A stretch of 64,000 nucleotides of DNA from Tubulanus polymorphus (lineage: Eukaryota; Nemertea; Palaeonemertea; Tubulaniformes; Tubulanidae): positions 12,088,278 to 12,152,277 of the forward strand of contig NC_134030.1 of assembly GCF_964204645.1 (NCBI RefSeq). Reading direction: 5' to 3'. Made by a program: the position numbers and the translations under genes. Under the pieces are notes generated by a model. It saw only the letters and a program-made list of their open reading frames with translations, had not been told where the DNA came from and did no database searches. Positions within the stretch are counted from its first letter, which is position 1. Each line of letters begins with the position of its first letter. This document shows positions 41,501 through 54,060 of the stretch, one piece after another.

Positions 41501-44271
41501 TATTTTCTCGAGATAGCTCTTTCTCTTACCCAGTTATGAATAAAAGTATAGTTTAGTTTGCCGGAACGCGTATCTTATACGCAGCTATTGCAACATAGGT
41601 TGGGCTCAAAAAATGATGTCATCGGAATTTTGGAAGGTTTGAACTGTAACTGATCACAAAACCTTACCAGAAACCCGATTGGTGACTCAAAAATCATTAG
41701 TAATAAAAAAAAGAAATAATTTTTATTCGAGAAGAAAATCGTTCCGTTGATTTTGTTTCATGCCGGGTACGCGTATCATAGGCCTGCTTAAGCAGTATTT
41801 TTGTATTGATCCGGTGTAAGTTGTACGAACCCACAAAAGGCGCAGTGCAGTAATCATGCGGTAGCAGCATAGAACGTTCTGCATGTTTACTTAATAAACA
41901 GAGCGACATTTTATTTATTTTACTCTATTAAATTGACATGTACTACTTTAATGTGAACAGATATTACACAAGAAAATAGTATCCAGTCCGTTTGAGGACT
42001 TAAGTCACGGAGATTGTGAAAATTAAATGACAACGGCCTCAGCAAAATGATGTAAATAACATGTTGAATAAATGATCGTATATCGCCCTAAAACGTTCTG
42101 TAAATGCTGATGAATGTATATTATTTTCATGCTTTAGATTTACTCATTTCTGTTCCCCGTCCAACTCGGTGTCTGGGAAGCGACAGAATTTGTCACGTGT
42201 AAAGGACGTAAATCTAGCGGAGTAAAATGCGGATGATCTGAGAAGTGAAAACACCGAGATGTGTTTTTAGAGACAAGAATCAAGCAGATTCAGTTGCATA
42301 TTTTGCTACCGGTAATTTGGAAAATACATGTATATACATGTACTTTCACAATAAAACTGCCTTCGCATTTTTGTGAAACTTCTCCCGTATATATTACATT
42401 TGAAAATATTGTGTAGATTTCTTTCGAATTAACTCTAAAAATTTTGATACCATTTACGCAGGGTCATTCAGCAACCGTGGTACGAAGCAATCATATCTTA
42501 CTTGTCCCGTAAGATACTGTTGAATATGTGCAAACTTTAACGGGAATATATGATCGGTTCATTTTTCCTCCTTACAAGCACAGCGGCTCTCGACGGTCCT
42601 TGAAACTGAGAGGACTGGCTCATCCAAAACATATTCGAAAAGTTTTTCTGATATGTGCCGCTGGCATGATAACCGAGTGCCATTGTCTCGCCGATAGCAG
42701 TTGGTCGTGGTGTTGCTGGTTTAAGATTTTGTCACTGACCTCATCCTTAGATTCAGGTCTTACCTACATGTTTTGATATTTGATAAGTTTTAGCACTGCC
42801 AAGGATACACCCCCTCACATGAAATTGGGATCACCCTGTGTTTGTTCTCAGCACCAGGAGGTTGTTGATATTGGATTATGATATATCTAGATTTATATCG
42901 GTACCATATTATGCAGTCATTTAAAAGTTGTAGCTCATGAAATGTTCCTTTGATTGTGGTGAGTGAAACGAATAGACGTAAACTGTGTTTTCGTACAATT
43001 CCATGATCAGCAGAAAGGTGTACTTTCGTGCTGGTCGACCAGTTGATACCGTGCGTATGCTGTAGAGAGACTATTAAAGAGGTGTGCTCTACTATCGGAA
43101 GCGATCCTTTGTCGAACGTCTCTTAAAATCCGAATCCAGACGAGGAGAATACTAACTAGTAAATTTTCGATGATCTGACGTGAATATTATTTATTGATGT
43201 ATGTCAAAGCTCGCGACTCGCAGGTCGGCCTTTTCGTTATAGTATCCGGAGCTCACGACTCGCATGTCGGCCCTGTTCTGATCTGATCTATCCTGAACTG
43301 AACTGGACTGGACTTTCTGAACTATCTCAAAAATGTTAATTAGATATTTATAAGTGATGACTAGAGTTGACATAAGCGTAAAACTGACATGTGAGAGATT
43401 GCCAAACTTACAATATACTATTCAGAACTATGATGATATTAATTATCTTTCTCCAAAGTTGGTAATTACTAAATCAATAGAGTATCTACTACAATTGTTA
43501 TTTTACTGATAATCATAAGATATACATCTGACATTGAAACTATAGTGTAAAATCCTTATTTCATAAAACGAGTTTCAAGGCCATTGGCTCAGTATATGTT
43601 CACCAGGGGCATTAAATATTGAAGTTATAACTTGAACATTTCAAACAATGTGGCGGTGTCCAGGCCTGTGCCGATCTTTTTTGAGAGGCAGTTCTATTTC
43701 AACAAAAATGGCACTTTTTTCACCATAAAAGGGCCACTTTCTTATTGAAAAAGGGAAGCTATCTTAATATGTAGAGCCCGCCGGGTACCTGAGTAAATCA
43801 TGTGTATGGATTACTATTCATTTAAAGAAAATAAACATGAAAGTTGTATCCAAAGTTTTGAAAAACCTTGACCCAATTTTTTTACACTGAATTTTTGAAG
43901 GGCACTTCAAAATTTACCCCCACAGGCCTGGTGTCCCTGAAATAGCTTTTGTTAAAATAAAAACCTAGATACGTGTAACCTTCATACAACGCCTAGGCCC
44001 TATTACATTGACATCTATTCTTACGTCGAAAATTTTTATTTGAAAATAAAATAAGCGAATCACAAAGACCAATAAATGTTCATCCATCTATTAGAAGCTA
44101 GAATGTAATTTTTTCAGTAATCGTGGCAGTTCAAACAGGCGTGTGTTAATATTTCCAGCCTGAAGCATATGTGATTTAATCATCTGGACGGGTTTTCGTG
44201 CTCTGTTGAGCATAAAATAATACGTGTGTACGGTGTTGCATTTGGTGAACTTTTGGTATCGAAAATAAATC
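38561..44271. other. Gene-poor 5.7-kb spacer
   Basis: No exon is recognised on either strand. Antisense pieces of the 152-bp repeat family lie at 40065-40130, 42860-42970 and 43600-43650. At 43200-43280 a 25-bp unit (AGCTC.CGACTCGCA.GTCGGCC) occurs twice. An 82-codon ORF at 42528-42776 has no motif. Confidence 0.4.
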
Positions 44272-45210
44272 ATGAATCTGGTAGCGTGGTATGTTATGGT
44301 AATAGGAGGACCAATTGTACTAACTGCCGGCTTGATAGGTAATACCCTCATTATTCTTACATTTACCACTCAGAACCTGAGGGCCACGTCGTCAGCTCCA
44401 CTGTTCATAATGCTTGCGCTTGCCGACTCGTTTTACTTAATGACGTCATTAATCCGGCGTTGGGTATTTTATTATTCCGGGATGAGAGTGGATATCCGAA
44501 GCTTCGGCGACTTGTTCTGTCCAATTCATACGAGTCTCACATACGCATCGCGTATGATATCTGCCTGGATGCTGGTGCTAGTCAGTATCGAGCGGTGTAT
44601 CGCAGTTGTAATGCCGTTGAAAGCTAAGCTAATTTGCAAGACCAAAGTAATGATATTAACTGCTGTTATAGCATCTTCCGTTATCATCGGCGGTCACGGA
44701 CATTTTTTGGTTGGCATTGAAAATATAAACGGTACGCGATGCAGTCTTGACGAATCTAGTGCATATCACAAGTTCTTCTATACAATCTGGATATACATCG
44801 ATTTGTCATTGAGCGTTGTGTTGCCTTTCACAATATGTTGTTCATGCAATTGCCTCATCGTACGTGCTATTAGGAAATCTCAGTTGAGAAGAAAAATGAT
44901 GGTAAAAAAAGGAAATGGACAAGCCGGGAAAGAGAAAATCGACAGTTTAACTGCCATGTTGTTGATAACCAATGTAACTTTTGTAGTAACTACGCTGCCC
45001 TATACAGCGTATAACAATAATGTGAAGCGTCGACAAGATTTTAATGAACTTTATGATTCGACGATGATTTTGGTTTCTTACGTTAACTACGCAATTAATT
45101 TTTGGTTGTATTGTTTTAGCGGGCCTCGGTTTAGAAAACAACTTAGGTCCAAAGTATGCCGAAGACATTGTTTCGTCCATGACAAAATGCATCGTCCCAT
45201 TCGAACCTAA
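44272..45210 (+). CDS. Rhodopsin-class GPCR (orphan peptide-receptor-like)
   Basis: Single coding exon, 312 aa, ATG at 44272. The N-terminus is very short (about 8 residues) before TM1 (GGPIVLTAGLIGNTLIILTF). TM2 has 'FIMLALADSFYLM'. The TM3-ECL2 disulfide pair is present (DLFCPIH; GTRCSL). The DRY box is 'ERC', TM6 has 'FVVTTLPYTAY', and the NPxxY site reads 'NYAINFWLYCFSG'. The third loop is basic. The tail is short with Cys residues that could be palmitoylated. This is typical of the intronless peptide-type receptors expanded in lophotrochozoans. It is not a close duplicate of the 22.8-kb receptor: apart from 'ERC' the conserved positions differ. Ligand unknown. Confidence 0.88.
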   Translation: MNLVAWYVMVIGGPIVLTAGLIGNTLIILTFTTQNLRATSSAPLFIMLALADSFYLMTSLIRRWVFYYSGMRVDIRSFGDLFCPIHTSLTYASRMISAWMLVLVSIERCIAVVMPLKAKLICKTKVMILTAVIASSVIIGGHGHFLVGIENINGTRCSLDESSAYHKFFYTIWIYIDLSLSVVLPFTICCSCNCLIVRAIRKSQLRRKMMVKKGNGQAGKEKIDSLTAMLLITNVTFVVTTLPYTAYNNNVKRRQDFNELYDSTMILVSYVNYAINFWLYCFSGPRFRKQLRSKVCRRHCFVHDKMHRPIRT

Positions 45211-45582
45211 TCACTTGAAACTCGCATTATTTAAAACCAGCTCATCAGTTAATATGAGCTTTTTGCAAAGTTGGTTCATTACGTGCACATAATCGTTCGC
45301 CCACAGAAATGAGAATGTGAAACCGTGGTGAATGAAGTCGTTTTTCCTCATGCTTACTGCAAATGATATAGTAGCCGCAGAATATGATGCGTATACATAC
45401 GTAGAATTTATTTTTATGAGCACAAAACCCTTCACATCTATGGAGCAATATTTGTTTAAGCAATTCTATTCATAAACGTATAGCTTACAAACATGTGTGA
45501 CAAGTATAATTTTCATTCCTATATTTCATTATACAGTCCTACCATTATTTCAATTCGTGACCTACAATGAATGGGATTCGAC
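45211..45582. other. Convergent spacer between GPCR and urea transporter
   Basis: Both neighbouring genes end here (plus-strand stop at 45210, minus-strand stop at 45583-45585), so the 372 bp must hold both 3' ends. No AATAAA was noted with confidence. Confidence 0.4.
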
Positions 45583-48500
45583 TCAGAATTTAGATGAAGA
45601 GTTATTTGACGTGGTCGCACTTTTGTCACCCCAATATTCATTATCAGGTGACCACGTGCGGTGGTCCTCGCTAAGTCCACTGCTCTCAATTAGCCGATTA
45701 GCTCGATCTTCAGCTACCTGCTGTTGAATCGCGTGTTCTTCCTCTAATACTAAAAGCTGTCTGTATTTGGAAAGATGTTCCTCCGGATAGGTGACATCAT
45801 TTAAGGGAACACGAACAAGACCATGACTGTTTGTAGTGATGGCGATGAAGATGAGTGTCGTCAACGCGAAGGGAAATTGTATTGGAGGCAAACCAAACTG
45901 AAAACATAGCGCACGAATTGATAAACATACGGCCAATTCAGAAATTGAGATATAAAATTTCCTGGTACACCAAAGAGAGAAGAATTAATTTAGAAAATTC
46001 AATACAAAAATTCAATTCAATATAATGAGAATAATTTTTCACGATGACTATTTACTTACAGATTGAGACACATTACACATACAACCATAAGTGTATGTTG
46101 TAAAAAGACCTGTTAACACAAATCAAGACAAGAATCATACAAAGTTTCATAAAACAATCCAATTTCATAATATAATACTGTAGAAATGTACGTACCTGCT
46201 GATAGCGCAAGTAGAGTAGATTGCCACGTAAACACCCAAAAATAACCCCCTAAAGCCGTGCTGGTTAATATGCTATTGTAACTCCACATGCCCGAATATA
46301 TCTGAATTGGTGGTACTGCTAAACTTAAACCTAGAAATATTGTTTTTACAGCATCATTTGGAGCAAGATTTATATACATCAGAGATTGTGTGCACAAAAA
46401 TGCACTAATATCGTTGAACGCGTTAATGTATTTCAAAATATTTTTCGGAACGCGAGGCAGCCAACTTCGCCCGGCGCACACCTTTGCGATTGATCGTATG
46501 ATCGCTTCACCGCATGGTTTTATCGCATCATCGTAAAGGTATGCAGTGGCATCCGGTGCCGATTCGTCGTATCATCGCTTCATCGCAACAAATCAAACAT
46601 GTTTGATATTTTCGCATGCGATTGTAAATTGTAAAGATGTGCGGGCTACGCTGCCGATGTTCTGAACGAAAATTTTTAGTAGCCATTCAGAATTAAGGAT
46701 GAAGCAGTCACATGATGCTCAAAATGGCGGCTCAGTCACGTGATTGAATTCAACTCGAGGCCCTCGCAAATAAAAATCGCAAAGGTATGCGGGGATGATG
46801 CGATTTTCATCGTGGCATCGCATGCGATGATACGATGACACGATGATCGCAAAGGTGTGCGCCGAACGTTCTTATGTGATCGGTTTGCCAGTTGATGAAG
46901 CACTTCCGATTTGGTCGACAGACGTGGGTCGTTCCAGGGCCAGTTAGTTAAAAATTCCCTCAAATTCCGCATCAGAAATGGTGTCTTCAAGTTAGGATTT
47001 AATTTGGTTAAAAATGGTTGGGTAGTTTTTGCGGTGCCCTCTTGAAAAAATTCTCTTCACGCCGTTTACGTGACATCACACATCACGTGTTGCTTATGAC
47101 GTAGGGTATAGTGATTGACAAAGCGCCATTCTAAAAATCGTTGTATCGAGGATGTCAACTTTATAGGACCGTACGCAGTCTAAAGGTGAGTGGCAACATA
47201 TGGTGACTAAACTTAATTCCTTGTGAGCGCACATAGGTATGGTGGCTGATAAGGGCCATGAAAATATTTCATGATAAAAAAATTATTTCGTCATGAAAAA
47301 TAAATTACTATCGAAAAATATACGTGAGTGAAAATAATTTCATGAAAAATAATTTTCCATCGAAAAATATTTCTTGAGTGTAAAATGATTTTGTCATGAA
47401 AATGATTTTCTATCGAAAAATATTTCGCGAGTGAAAATAATTTCGGTGTGAAAAAAAAAATCGCCTTCGAAATATATTTTGTGAGTGAAAATATTTCCTT
47501 CAGAAATATTTTCCTATGTCTAAAAATATCTGCTGTAAAAATAATTTCTGGTTTTCACGTTTTCGCGCGCTCTATATCGATTGCGCTACAACTAGGGCGC
47601 AGCAGTGTTTGTACCGTTAAGTATGTAGTGTGTATAGTAGTGTGTTGAACGGGACATCAAAGATGTCTTAGTTTTCGATCCTACGGCTACAGCAACTTGT
47701 ATTTTGGCCCTTTTTATTGATCGGCGGAGTCTACTACATTGACCAAAATATTTATTTCTTGATGGACACTAGGATGTTGATGGAGGTGTGAGGAGGAATC
47801 AAAATCAAGAGCCCTAATTTTGTTTTTGTCTGTACAAAATTTTTGATATTTTTGGCCCTAATTTGTGTTCACATGGACCCGATGACAGCACCACCATCCC
47901 ACCCTTCCTAACGTTAGGTCACAAGGACTCGACGACATTTTAGGATCAAAACCAAAGCTCTACCCATGTACCCTGATTCATGTGTAAATGAGAGCCGTGT
48001 GGTATCCCCTATTATATGCACGCAGTGTGTACCACGAGGTAGGGCTAGAAGCATTGATGAAATAAGATCAGGTATATACGCAATCGACAAGCGCGCGCGC
48101 ACACGCGTGCGCTAGCGGAAAACCCAACAATTATTTTCACACCGCAAAAATATTTTAGTCGTCGGAATATATTTTGAAGGAAGGCGATTTATTTTTCATT
48201 GCTGAATTATTTTTACTCAGCATATGTTTTGAAGGGAAGAAAATTATTTTTGCTTACGAATATATTTTGATGGAAATTTATTTTTCACAGTGGAAATTAT
48301 TTTTACTGACGAAATATTTTTCGTTGGAAATTTATTTTTCATGAAATTATTGTGACTCACGAAATATTTTTTTTTAATGGAAATTTATTTTTCATGACGA
48401 AATAATTTTTTTGTCAGGAAATATTTTCATGGCCCTTATCAGCCACCATACATAGGCCCTCTGAGAATCTTGAGACGTTCACAGCATTGAAAATTATCGC

Positions 48501-51500
48501 AAATTGCCAATGGTCGGCTAATCAACACGCACACGCGCTGTCAGTTTGGCCTACGTGACTAAACAGAGCCGCTATTAATCAGAAGCAATCCACTTAAAAA
48601 TTTATGAAGTGAATATCATAATTAATATTTATCCGATATACGCCAAATAACCTTTAAGAGAAAGATTTTGGGGTCGGATTTTGTACCAAAAAATCCCGGA
48701 TTGTAGCACTGCATAGTTTTTTTTAGTAGGGTTCTTTTAACATTTGCCTAAAAGCCATTTGATTGACACGTGGGGCGGGGCTTGCGATCTGCCAATGACG
48801 TCAGATGTAAACAATAATATAACCACGTGCAATGGCACATGTGTAAACAATCCTGACAAAAAATTCGATTTTTTTTGGCGCCAAAACTGATTTAAACAAA
48901 ATGGCTTTTTGTCAAATGATTTTTCAACTGGAGCCAGATATGCCATTAGATTTTAAACTCAAGTATTCACGTTTTATATACTCTGAAATATTTTTTGTCC
49001 AGGGGACATGTTCTGAAATTTTTTAAGTCGTCGTTTTTCTTTTGATTTTTAGGATATAAACAGCCTAAAAGTAACATCATCTGATAGACACATATTTGAC
49101 TACAGATCATATCCTGTTATAAAATTAGTTTAATAAATATTTTACTCAAGTTTTCTTGCCGACTATACTTTTATTTTATGGTTGTCTAAGTGCTAGGGAA
49201 ACAATGGTGGGGTTCTTTTGGCCCTCCGAATATATAAGACCGAAAGAGGTATTTTATGCCATTTGGATTTATTTTTGCTTAGAAAATCTATTCAAATACT
49301 TTTTGGCGGGCACATTCAAATTATGAAAGGTAGGACTAGTCCAACCCCTAAATCCACTTGCATTCAGTCTCATGAGAACTAACTTAAAACGTTTAAACCT
49401 TGACCGGCCTCCTACTAAATTTTTTGAATTAATGTAAAACTTATGGCAGAATTCATGGTTGATTCCTCGAGTTTTGAATCCCAAAGAATAATTTTTGAAT
49501 TACGCAGGTTTAGTATGACACTTTAATAGCCGGTATACAAATTTTCCAATCAATGTGGCAGGTGTCCGGGTCTGAATAAATATTTAATATATCAAAGTAC
49601 CTCCAAAAATACCAAGATGACTTATTTTGGTAAATCATTTTTCACAAAAAAAAACACATGAAGCCAAGAGAGTAGGCCTATTGACGTTTCGGCATTATTT
49701 CATGAGCCATTTCCAAAACTGATTTATTATGCGAGTGTAGTTTTGAACAATCAGATGATTTCCGTCTGTACGAGCATCACTTAGTAATCTTGTCGCCACA
49801 AGTTGTTCTTACTTAACAAATCTGTTTAAAAATGACTCAGAATTCAGTCGAAACGTCAATTCTATCGTAGAAGTCATTACCCTCTAGCCTATGTCAAAAG
49901 CATTTAATAACAATTAGTCAGGTGAACATACCTGTAGCGACGGCTAGGAATGCTGATAGGACGACGTGAAGCAGTGTTATGGGCTGCGCTATTGCGACGG
50001 CTATCAATATTAAGCAACCAGTCACATAATTCTCAATACCATAGATACGCGAAACGCCACACGGTATTGCCAGCAAAATCTGTTGAAATACAAATTCATA
50101 TCTATAAGATATATTCAGCATGTATAGAAAACTTTCAGCGAAAGGTACTACAACTTCAACGAAATTTCCACCACGAAAAACCACAATGAATTCCACTCCC
50201 TTCATAGAAGATAGGAATAACGCACGATAGTTTGCGTTTCAAATACCGTAGCTCCTCATTTTTTGGCAAAAGATTAGGGTCAAATAGTTCTGGATGAGAA
50301 TTCCATCACATTGCTCTCAGCAAAACCGAGGGAGCAATTCAAAAAAGACAAAATTCAATCCGAAATTGAATGTAAAATAGAGAAATATTCCTCCGACAGG
50401 AATTGATATTGAAAGAAAGCTATTTAGGGCTTACATGATAAAGATTGGGCCTTTAAGATAAAATACAGATTACTTTTATTTTGATATCAAGATATCAAAA
50501 TCAATGTATATACAAAATGAAAACATGCTTAGGTAAAATGGTCATTATTAGCAAGGATAACCTTTCAGTAGATTCTAATAATTCTTTGTTCTTTTTAGTA
50601 CAGAAATAAACTCATAATAAAAATAATGATAATAAAAATCTAGAGTAGCATTTTACGGAGATCAATAACATTTATATAACTTCAGTAATTATAAAAATAT
50701 TATTACTAATTATTATGATTATCATCATCACAACTGTTACTTGTTATCATTATTTCTATTTCTTATACCTTAAGTATTACTATAAATGCTGAGTTTCGGC
50801 AAATTGGCTCATAAGTTGTCATATGCTCTAATTTTCTAAATACTCGTAAGCTTGTAGAAAAGGTGGATCTAGATACCAACTTTGATAATGATTAGTTCCA
50901 GACAAAGATATAGGAATTTTACTATAGTGGCCCCTAGTGGAATGAGCATTGACTAATTCCATAGGGTATCGAGCATTATTTGATAAAAGTACCCGTTTAC
51001 CAAGTTTCGCCACAATCGGTGTTCATGAGCAAAAAACATGTCAGTTGCAGTGAATAAAAGATAAAAATTACTAACCTGATTCCAATCCACTGTACTATTT
51101 GCAAAAGATTGTGCGTTTAGATGTTCTGCCGACTGAATTTCTACTGGGAAGAAATAATTACTTTTTCCCGAAGCACCGAGAAAAACAATCGTACAAATGT
51201 TGAATGGCAAGTTAAATATCGGTAAATCTAACCTAGAGAACGTATCATTCAGTCCACTAACGACCAAAGGGCTACAAGAAAAAATAATCCGATTAATTTC
51301 CGAAGTTTGGTATGTACGTACGTACATACATACAATAATATAACATACTTACGTGAATGCAGCAATTATAATAATAGGCAACAGTATTGTCGGAGTCCAG
51401 TCAGGTCTTTGTATATACAATGACAAAAATAGTCCTACCAGAAGTCCGTTACATGTAACTGAACCGTTACCGAGTAAATCGTTATTCTGACGCGAAATCA

Positions 51501-51849
51501 GCGCTATCGCAATTGCGGCAACAAGTCCAACTGTTCCACAGAGAGCATGCCAAGGATGACCGACGAACAGCGCAACAAGTATAACGAAGCCGCTTATGGG
51601 ATTGTTGAGAAAAATAGGCGCCGATACGGCACGCAAGAAAAGGATCGGTAAATTGAACACCGGGTGTTGTCTTTTTAGATATGCAGTTAGAATATTTATA
51701 TCTCCAGTAACATAAGTTTGTATGAAGGTAACGAATTTCGGCTTATTATAAAAAGCTCCAAATCGACGTGAAGTGAACGATGAAGACACAGGCCTCGCCC
51801 CAATAGCCTGTTCTGAATTCGTTATCGTCGCTATATCACTATACATCAT
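45583..51849 (-). CDS. Urea transporter, SLC14 family
   Basis: Six coding exons (minus): 51353-51849, 51076-51271, 49932-50079, 46196-46330, 46060-46109 and 45583-45897. All are GT-AG and phase-compatible, totalling 1341 nt or 446 aa. It is expected to be a channel-like facilitator of urea across the plasma membrane. The two-fold repeat of the family is visible. Repeat 1 has 'NPISGFVILVALFVGHPW' (83-100) and 'CNGLLVGL' (133-140). Repeat 2 has 'DLPIFNLPFNICTIVFLG', 'IYGIENYVTGCLILIAVA' and 'YSGMWSYNSILTSTALGG'. The C-terminus is acidic and Ser-rich. The start is the Met-Met pair at 51844-51849; upstream sequence in frame has only GTG. Intron 3 (3.6 kb) holds two DNA transposons. Confidence 0.93.
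46472..46864. mobile_element. 393-bp MITE in urea transporter intron 3
   Basis: CGGCGCACACCTTTGCGAT at the left is mirrored by ATCGCAAAGGTGTGCGCCG at the right. Internal sequence is built from repeated 'CGCATCATCG' and 'CGATGATACGATG'-like strings. No target duplication is evident and no coding frame. Confidence 0.7.
47238..48450. mobile_element. 1.2-kb transposon, GGTGGCTGAT family, long inverted repeats
   Basis: The ends TATGGTGGCTGATAAGGGCC and its inverse are flanked by CATAGG on both sides (47232-47237 and 48451-48456). Behind the ends, arms of about 350 bp are made of diverged 'GTGAGTGAAAATAATTTC' / 'GAAAAATATTTCG' units in inverted orientation. The middle (47560-48110) is unique and non-coding. 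The end sequence and 6-bp duplication match the small MITE at 22509-22685, so they are one family. Confidence 0.8.
48451..49931. other. Rest of urea transporter intron 3
   Basis: Intron sequence without further recognised genes or element ends. Confidence 0.4.
50080..51075. other. Urea transporter intron 2
   Basis: AT-rich intron with runs of 'ATTATTA' and 'ATAATAA'. Nothing else is recognised. Confidence 0.4.
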
Positions 51850-53600
51850 TTTCAAACTGAAATTAGAAATGTTTACTTTTAAGATGCCCTTTAGAGTCAA
51901 TGGTGATTTTCCTGTAAGGCCTACAATTTTGGTATTAAATTCACAATCATAAAAAGAAAATTTCTGCACTTCAACTCAAGATTTTAAAGCCACGTGATTT
52001 TTTAGTCGTGAGTGAGAATCGAAGAAGCGACAGTCTGCGTGCATGCTTGCGTAGATCCTGTGTGGTGCTTTTAATAATCTATAAATACGTTGTTTAATAG
52101 ATACAAGTCTATGACCTCATAAGTTGTCCGGCATCAACAAAGTTACCATATTATGTAATCGCCGCGTATTTACGAACACCAATTTTTGCGACCGATTTCA
52201 CTCTGCGTTTTTAACGATCACGATTTTCCAGATCGATTTTTTGCGATCGATTAACTCATTACGGGGCGATTAGTTCATGTTTTGATTTTCAAGATGGTGG
52301 CACTCAGTATCCGGCCGAGACATTTTTCATTCCGCGTCGCCATATTTACGTCAAGTGCTTGACCCAAAACATTCATTGTTTTTACGAACGTTCGAATCGA
52401 TCGCAACATCTATATGTAGATCGTCCATGAAAATTGTCGCAAAAATCATAGAGTTTACCGTGATTAATTAGATTATATTTCTGGGATATTATACCGGACC
52501 ATAACGGATATTGTATCAATTTTTTTAAAATCTTAAGACAAGGATTGTCCCTGTAATTTATTTGGTTGCCAAATTTCGTTTGATTTTTTTTGATTTGAGT
52601 GTCCCTTACAGACCCACCACACCAGCCAGGAGTGAAACAAGGGGTTCGATTTTGAAATCGGAAATCGAAGTACAGATATAGTTGTGTGATCGGCGGTCGA
52701 GTTTACATAATTTTTTGTTTAAATCGAAATACATAATTGGGAAATTCGGTTAAGGTTTATTCAAACGATCTTCCATTCAGTCTGAACCGGCAAGCGACTG
52801 ATTGGGGTGAATTTTCTTGGCTGCCTAATTCAATACATCGGAATTTTGGAAGTAACTGTAAATAGTCCTGATCCGCAGCAAGATTTCGTAGTAGCTAAAA
52901 AATGTTTGTAATGTTGATTTCCTGAATGCGTTGGTGGTTATTAATGGTTTCAGACAACAAACGTAGTAAGATGTAGTAAGCAGGTTGTTGTTTGATGCTT
53001 TGATCTATCAGCGCTGACCATAAATCAGCCTGGTGTAAAAATAATTCTTTCTCGGTTCTTCTGCTGCGATATCTGGCAAACATTCAGAAATCTTTTTATA
53101 AAATTAAGAATAGACGGAACCGTATTTGGTCGGAACAATGGGTTGCATTAGTTATGCGGCTGGTGAAAGAATCACGCTGTTACTTCATGATACTCCCGAC
53201 TACTTTCTATAAAAAGAAAAACGGAAGTATGGGGAGATATTGTTGTTTTGCTTTATCCCGTATCGTAATCAAATTTATTTAGTATAATAGTTATAGTATG
53301 ATTTTAAGAAAGATAATGGATCATAATGAAGTTCCGAATCAAAAGTATTTATAATGATTCAAAAAGAAATAATCAGTGGTACCGTAATTTGAGACAAATA
53401 CTAACGTTTCGAAAATATATTTAATTTGAATATCCTAGATGTTAATTGAGAACAAAGTCTCTATAATCGCTAAAGTTTTAAGAAAATTAATTTGTGTTAA
53501 ATGATAATACTGGCTGTCTAAAGTTTCTCTTGTTGTATACGTCTGTTGGTAACTCGCAGAGAATAGCTGTTCTCTCAACGATGATAAGCAAGGAGTGAGT
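51850..53600. other. Upstream of urea transporter; repeats
   Basis: The promoter is not resolved. The segment 52540-52600 matches 60930-60970 (CCTGT.ATTTATTTGG.TG, AAATTTCGTTTGATTTTTT). The segment 52610-52680 is the inverse of 15595-15660, and 52720-52860 matches 1-140. Two short minus-strand frames (52895-53083 and 53435-53617) have plausible composition but no motif. Confidence 0.4.
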
Positions 53601-53719
53601 AAATCATTCCGCGTCATGACAGGAGGGTCGGAAGGAAAAAGTTAGTTCAGCAAATCAGTTTTGAAAATAATTTTAGATCTGCGAAACATTAAGGCTAAAT
53701 TCTATATGACCAAAACAGT

Positions 53720-54060
53720 CATGACAGTAAGGTTGCTGCTCCTTGCCAAAAGTCGAGTGGGAGAGTCGGTATTTTAAGAATGCCGATTCTTTCTATAAAA
53801 GGGACCCGCATCTTGAGAGAGCAGACACTCGGTAGTCACTCGGGAGACACTCAAAAGAAACTCGTAGATACTTGTTAAAAGCTGGTCTGGGACTTGATTC
53901 AGGACGGGTTACCAACAGGAGAGTGCAATAGGAATTTAGAGCTAGGATTTGGATTGTGTTGAACTGGAGAACTGTGTTTGAATATTAAGGTAAATAAATT
54001 CATCTTGTATTGTTACATCCATTCGAAATTTCCGGTATTCTAGTTTTACTTGGGTTTGTG
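53720..54060 (+). repeat. Possible solo LTR (TATA box and poly(A) signal)
   Basis: TTCTATAAAAGGGACC (TATA box near 53798) is followed about 25-30 bp later by a GC-balanced leader with repeated 'ACACTCGG.AGTCACTCGG'. AATAAATTCATCTTG lies at about 53993. A core promoter followed about 190 bp later by a poly(A) signal, without an ORF between, is how an LTR R region looks. LTR borders and a target duplication were not found. It could instead be the first exon of an unrecognised gene. Confidence 0.3.

Noticed and set aside
42528-42776. 82-codon plus ORF as a gene
   Set aside because: No motif, no splice or start context and low-quality composition; not supported.
46331-46481. Upstream extension of the urea transporter exon 4 frame
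   Set aside because: Homology starts exactly at the TTTCTAG acceptor (46330). The extra frame runs through intron into a MITE.
51850-51969. 40-residue N-terminal extension of the urea transporter
   Set aside because: It would need a GTG start. The first ATG pair is at 51844-51849 and the family does not need the extension.
52895-53617. Two short minus-strand frames as exons of one gene
   Set aside because: No shared splice phase, no recognisable domain, and the surrounding sequence is repetitive.
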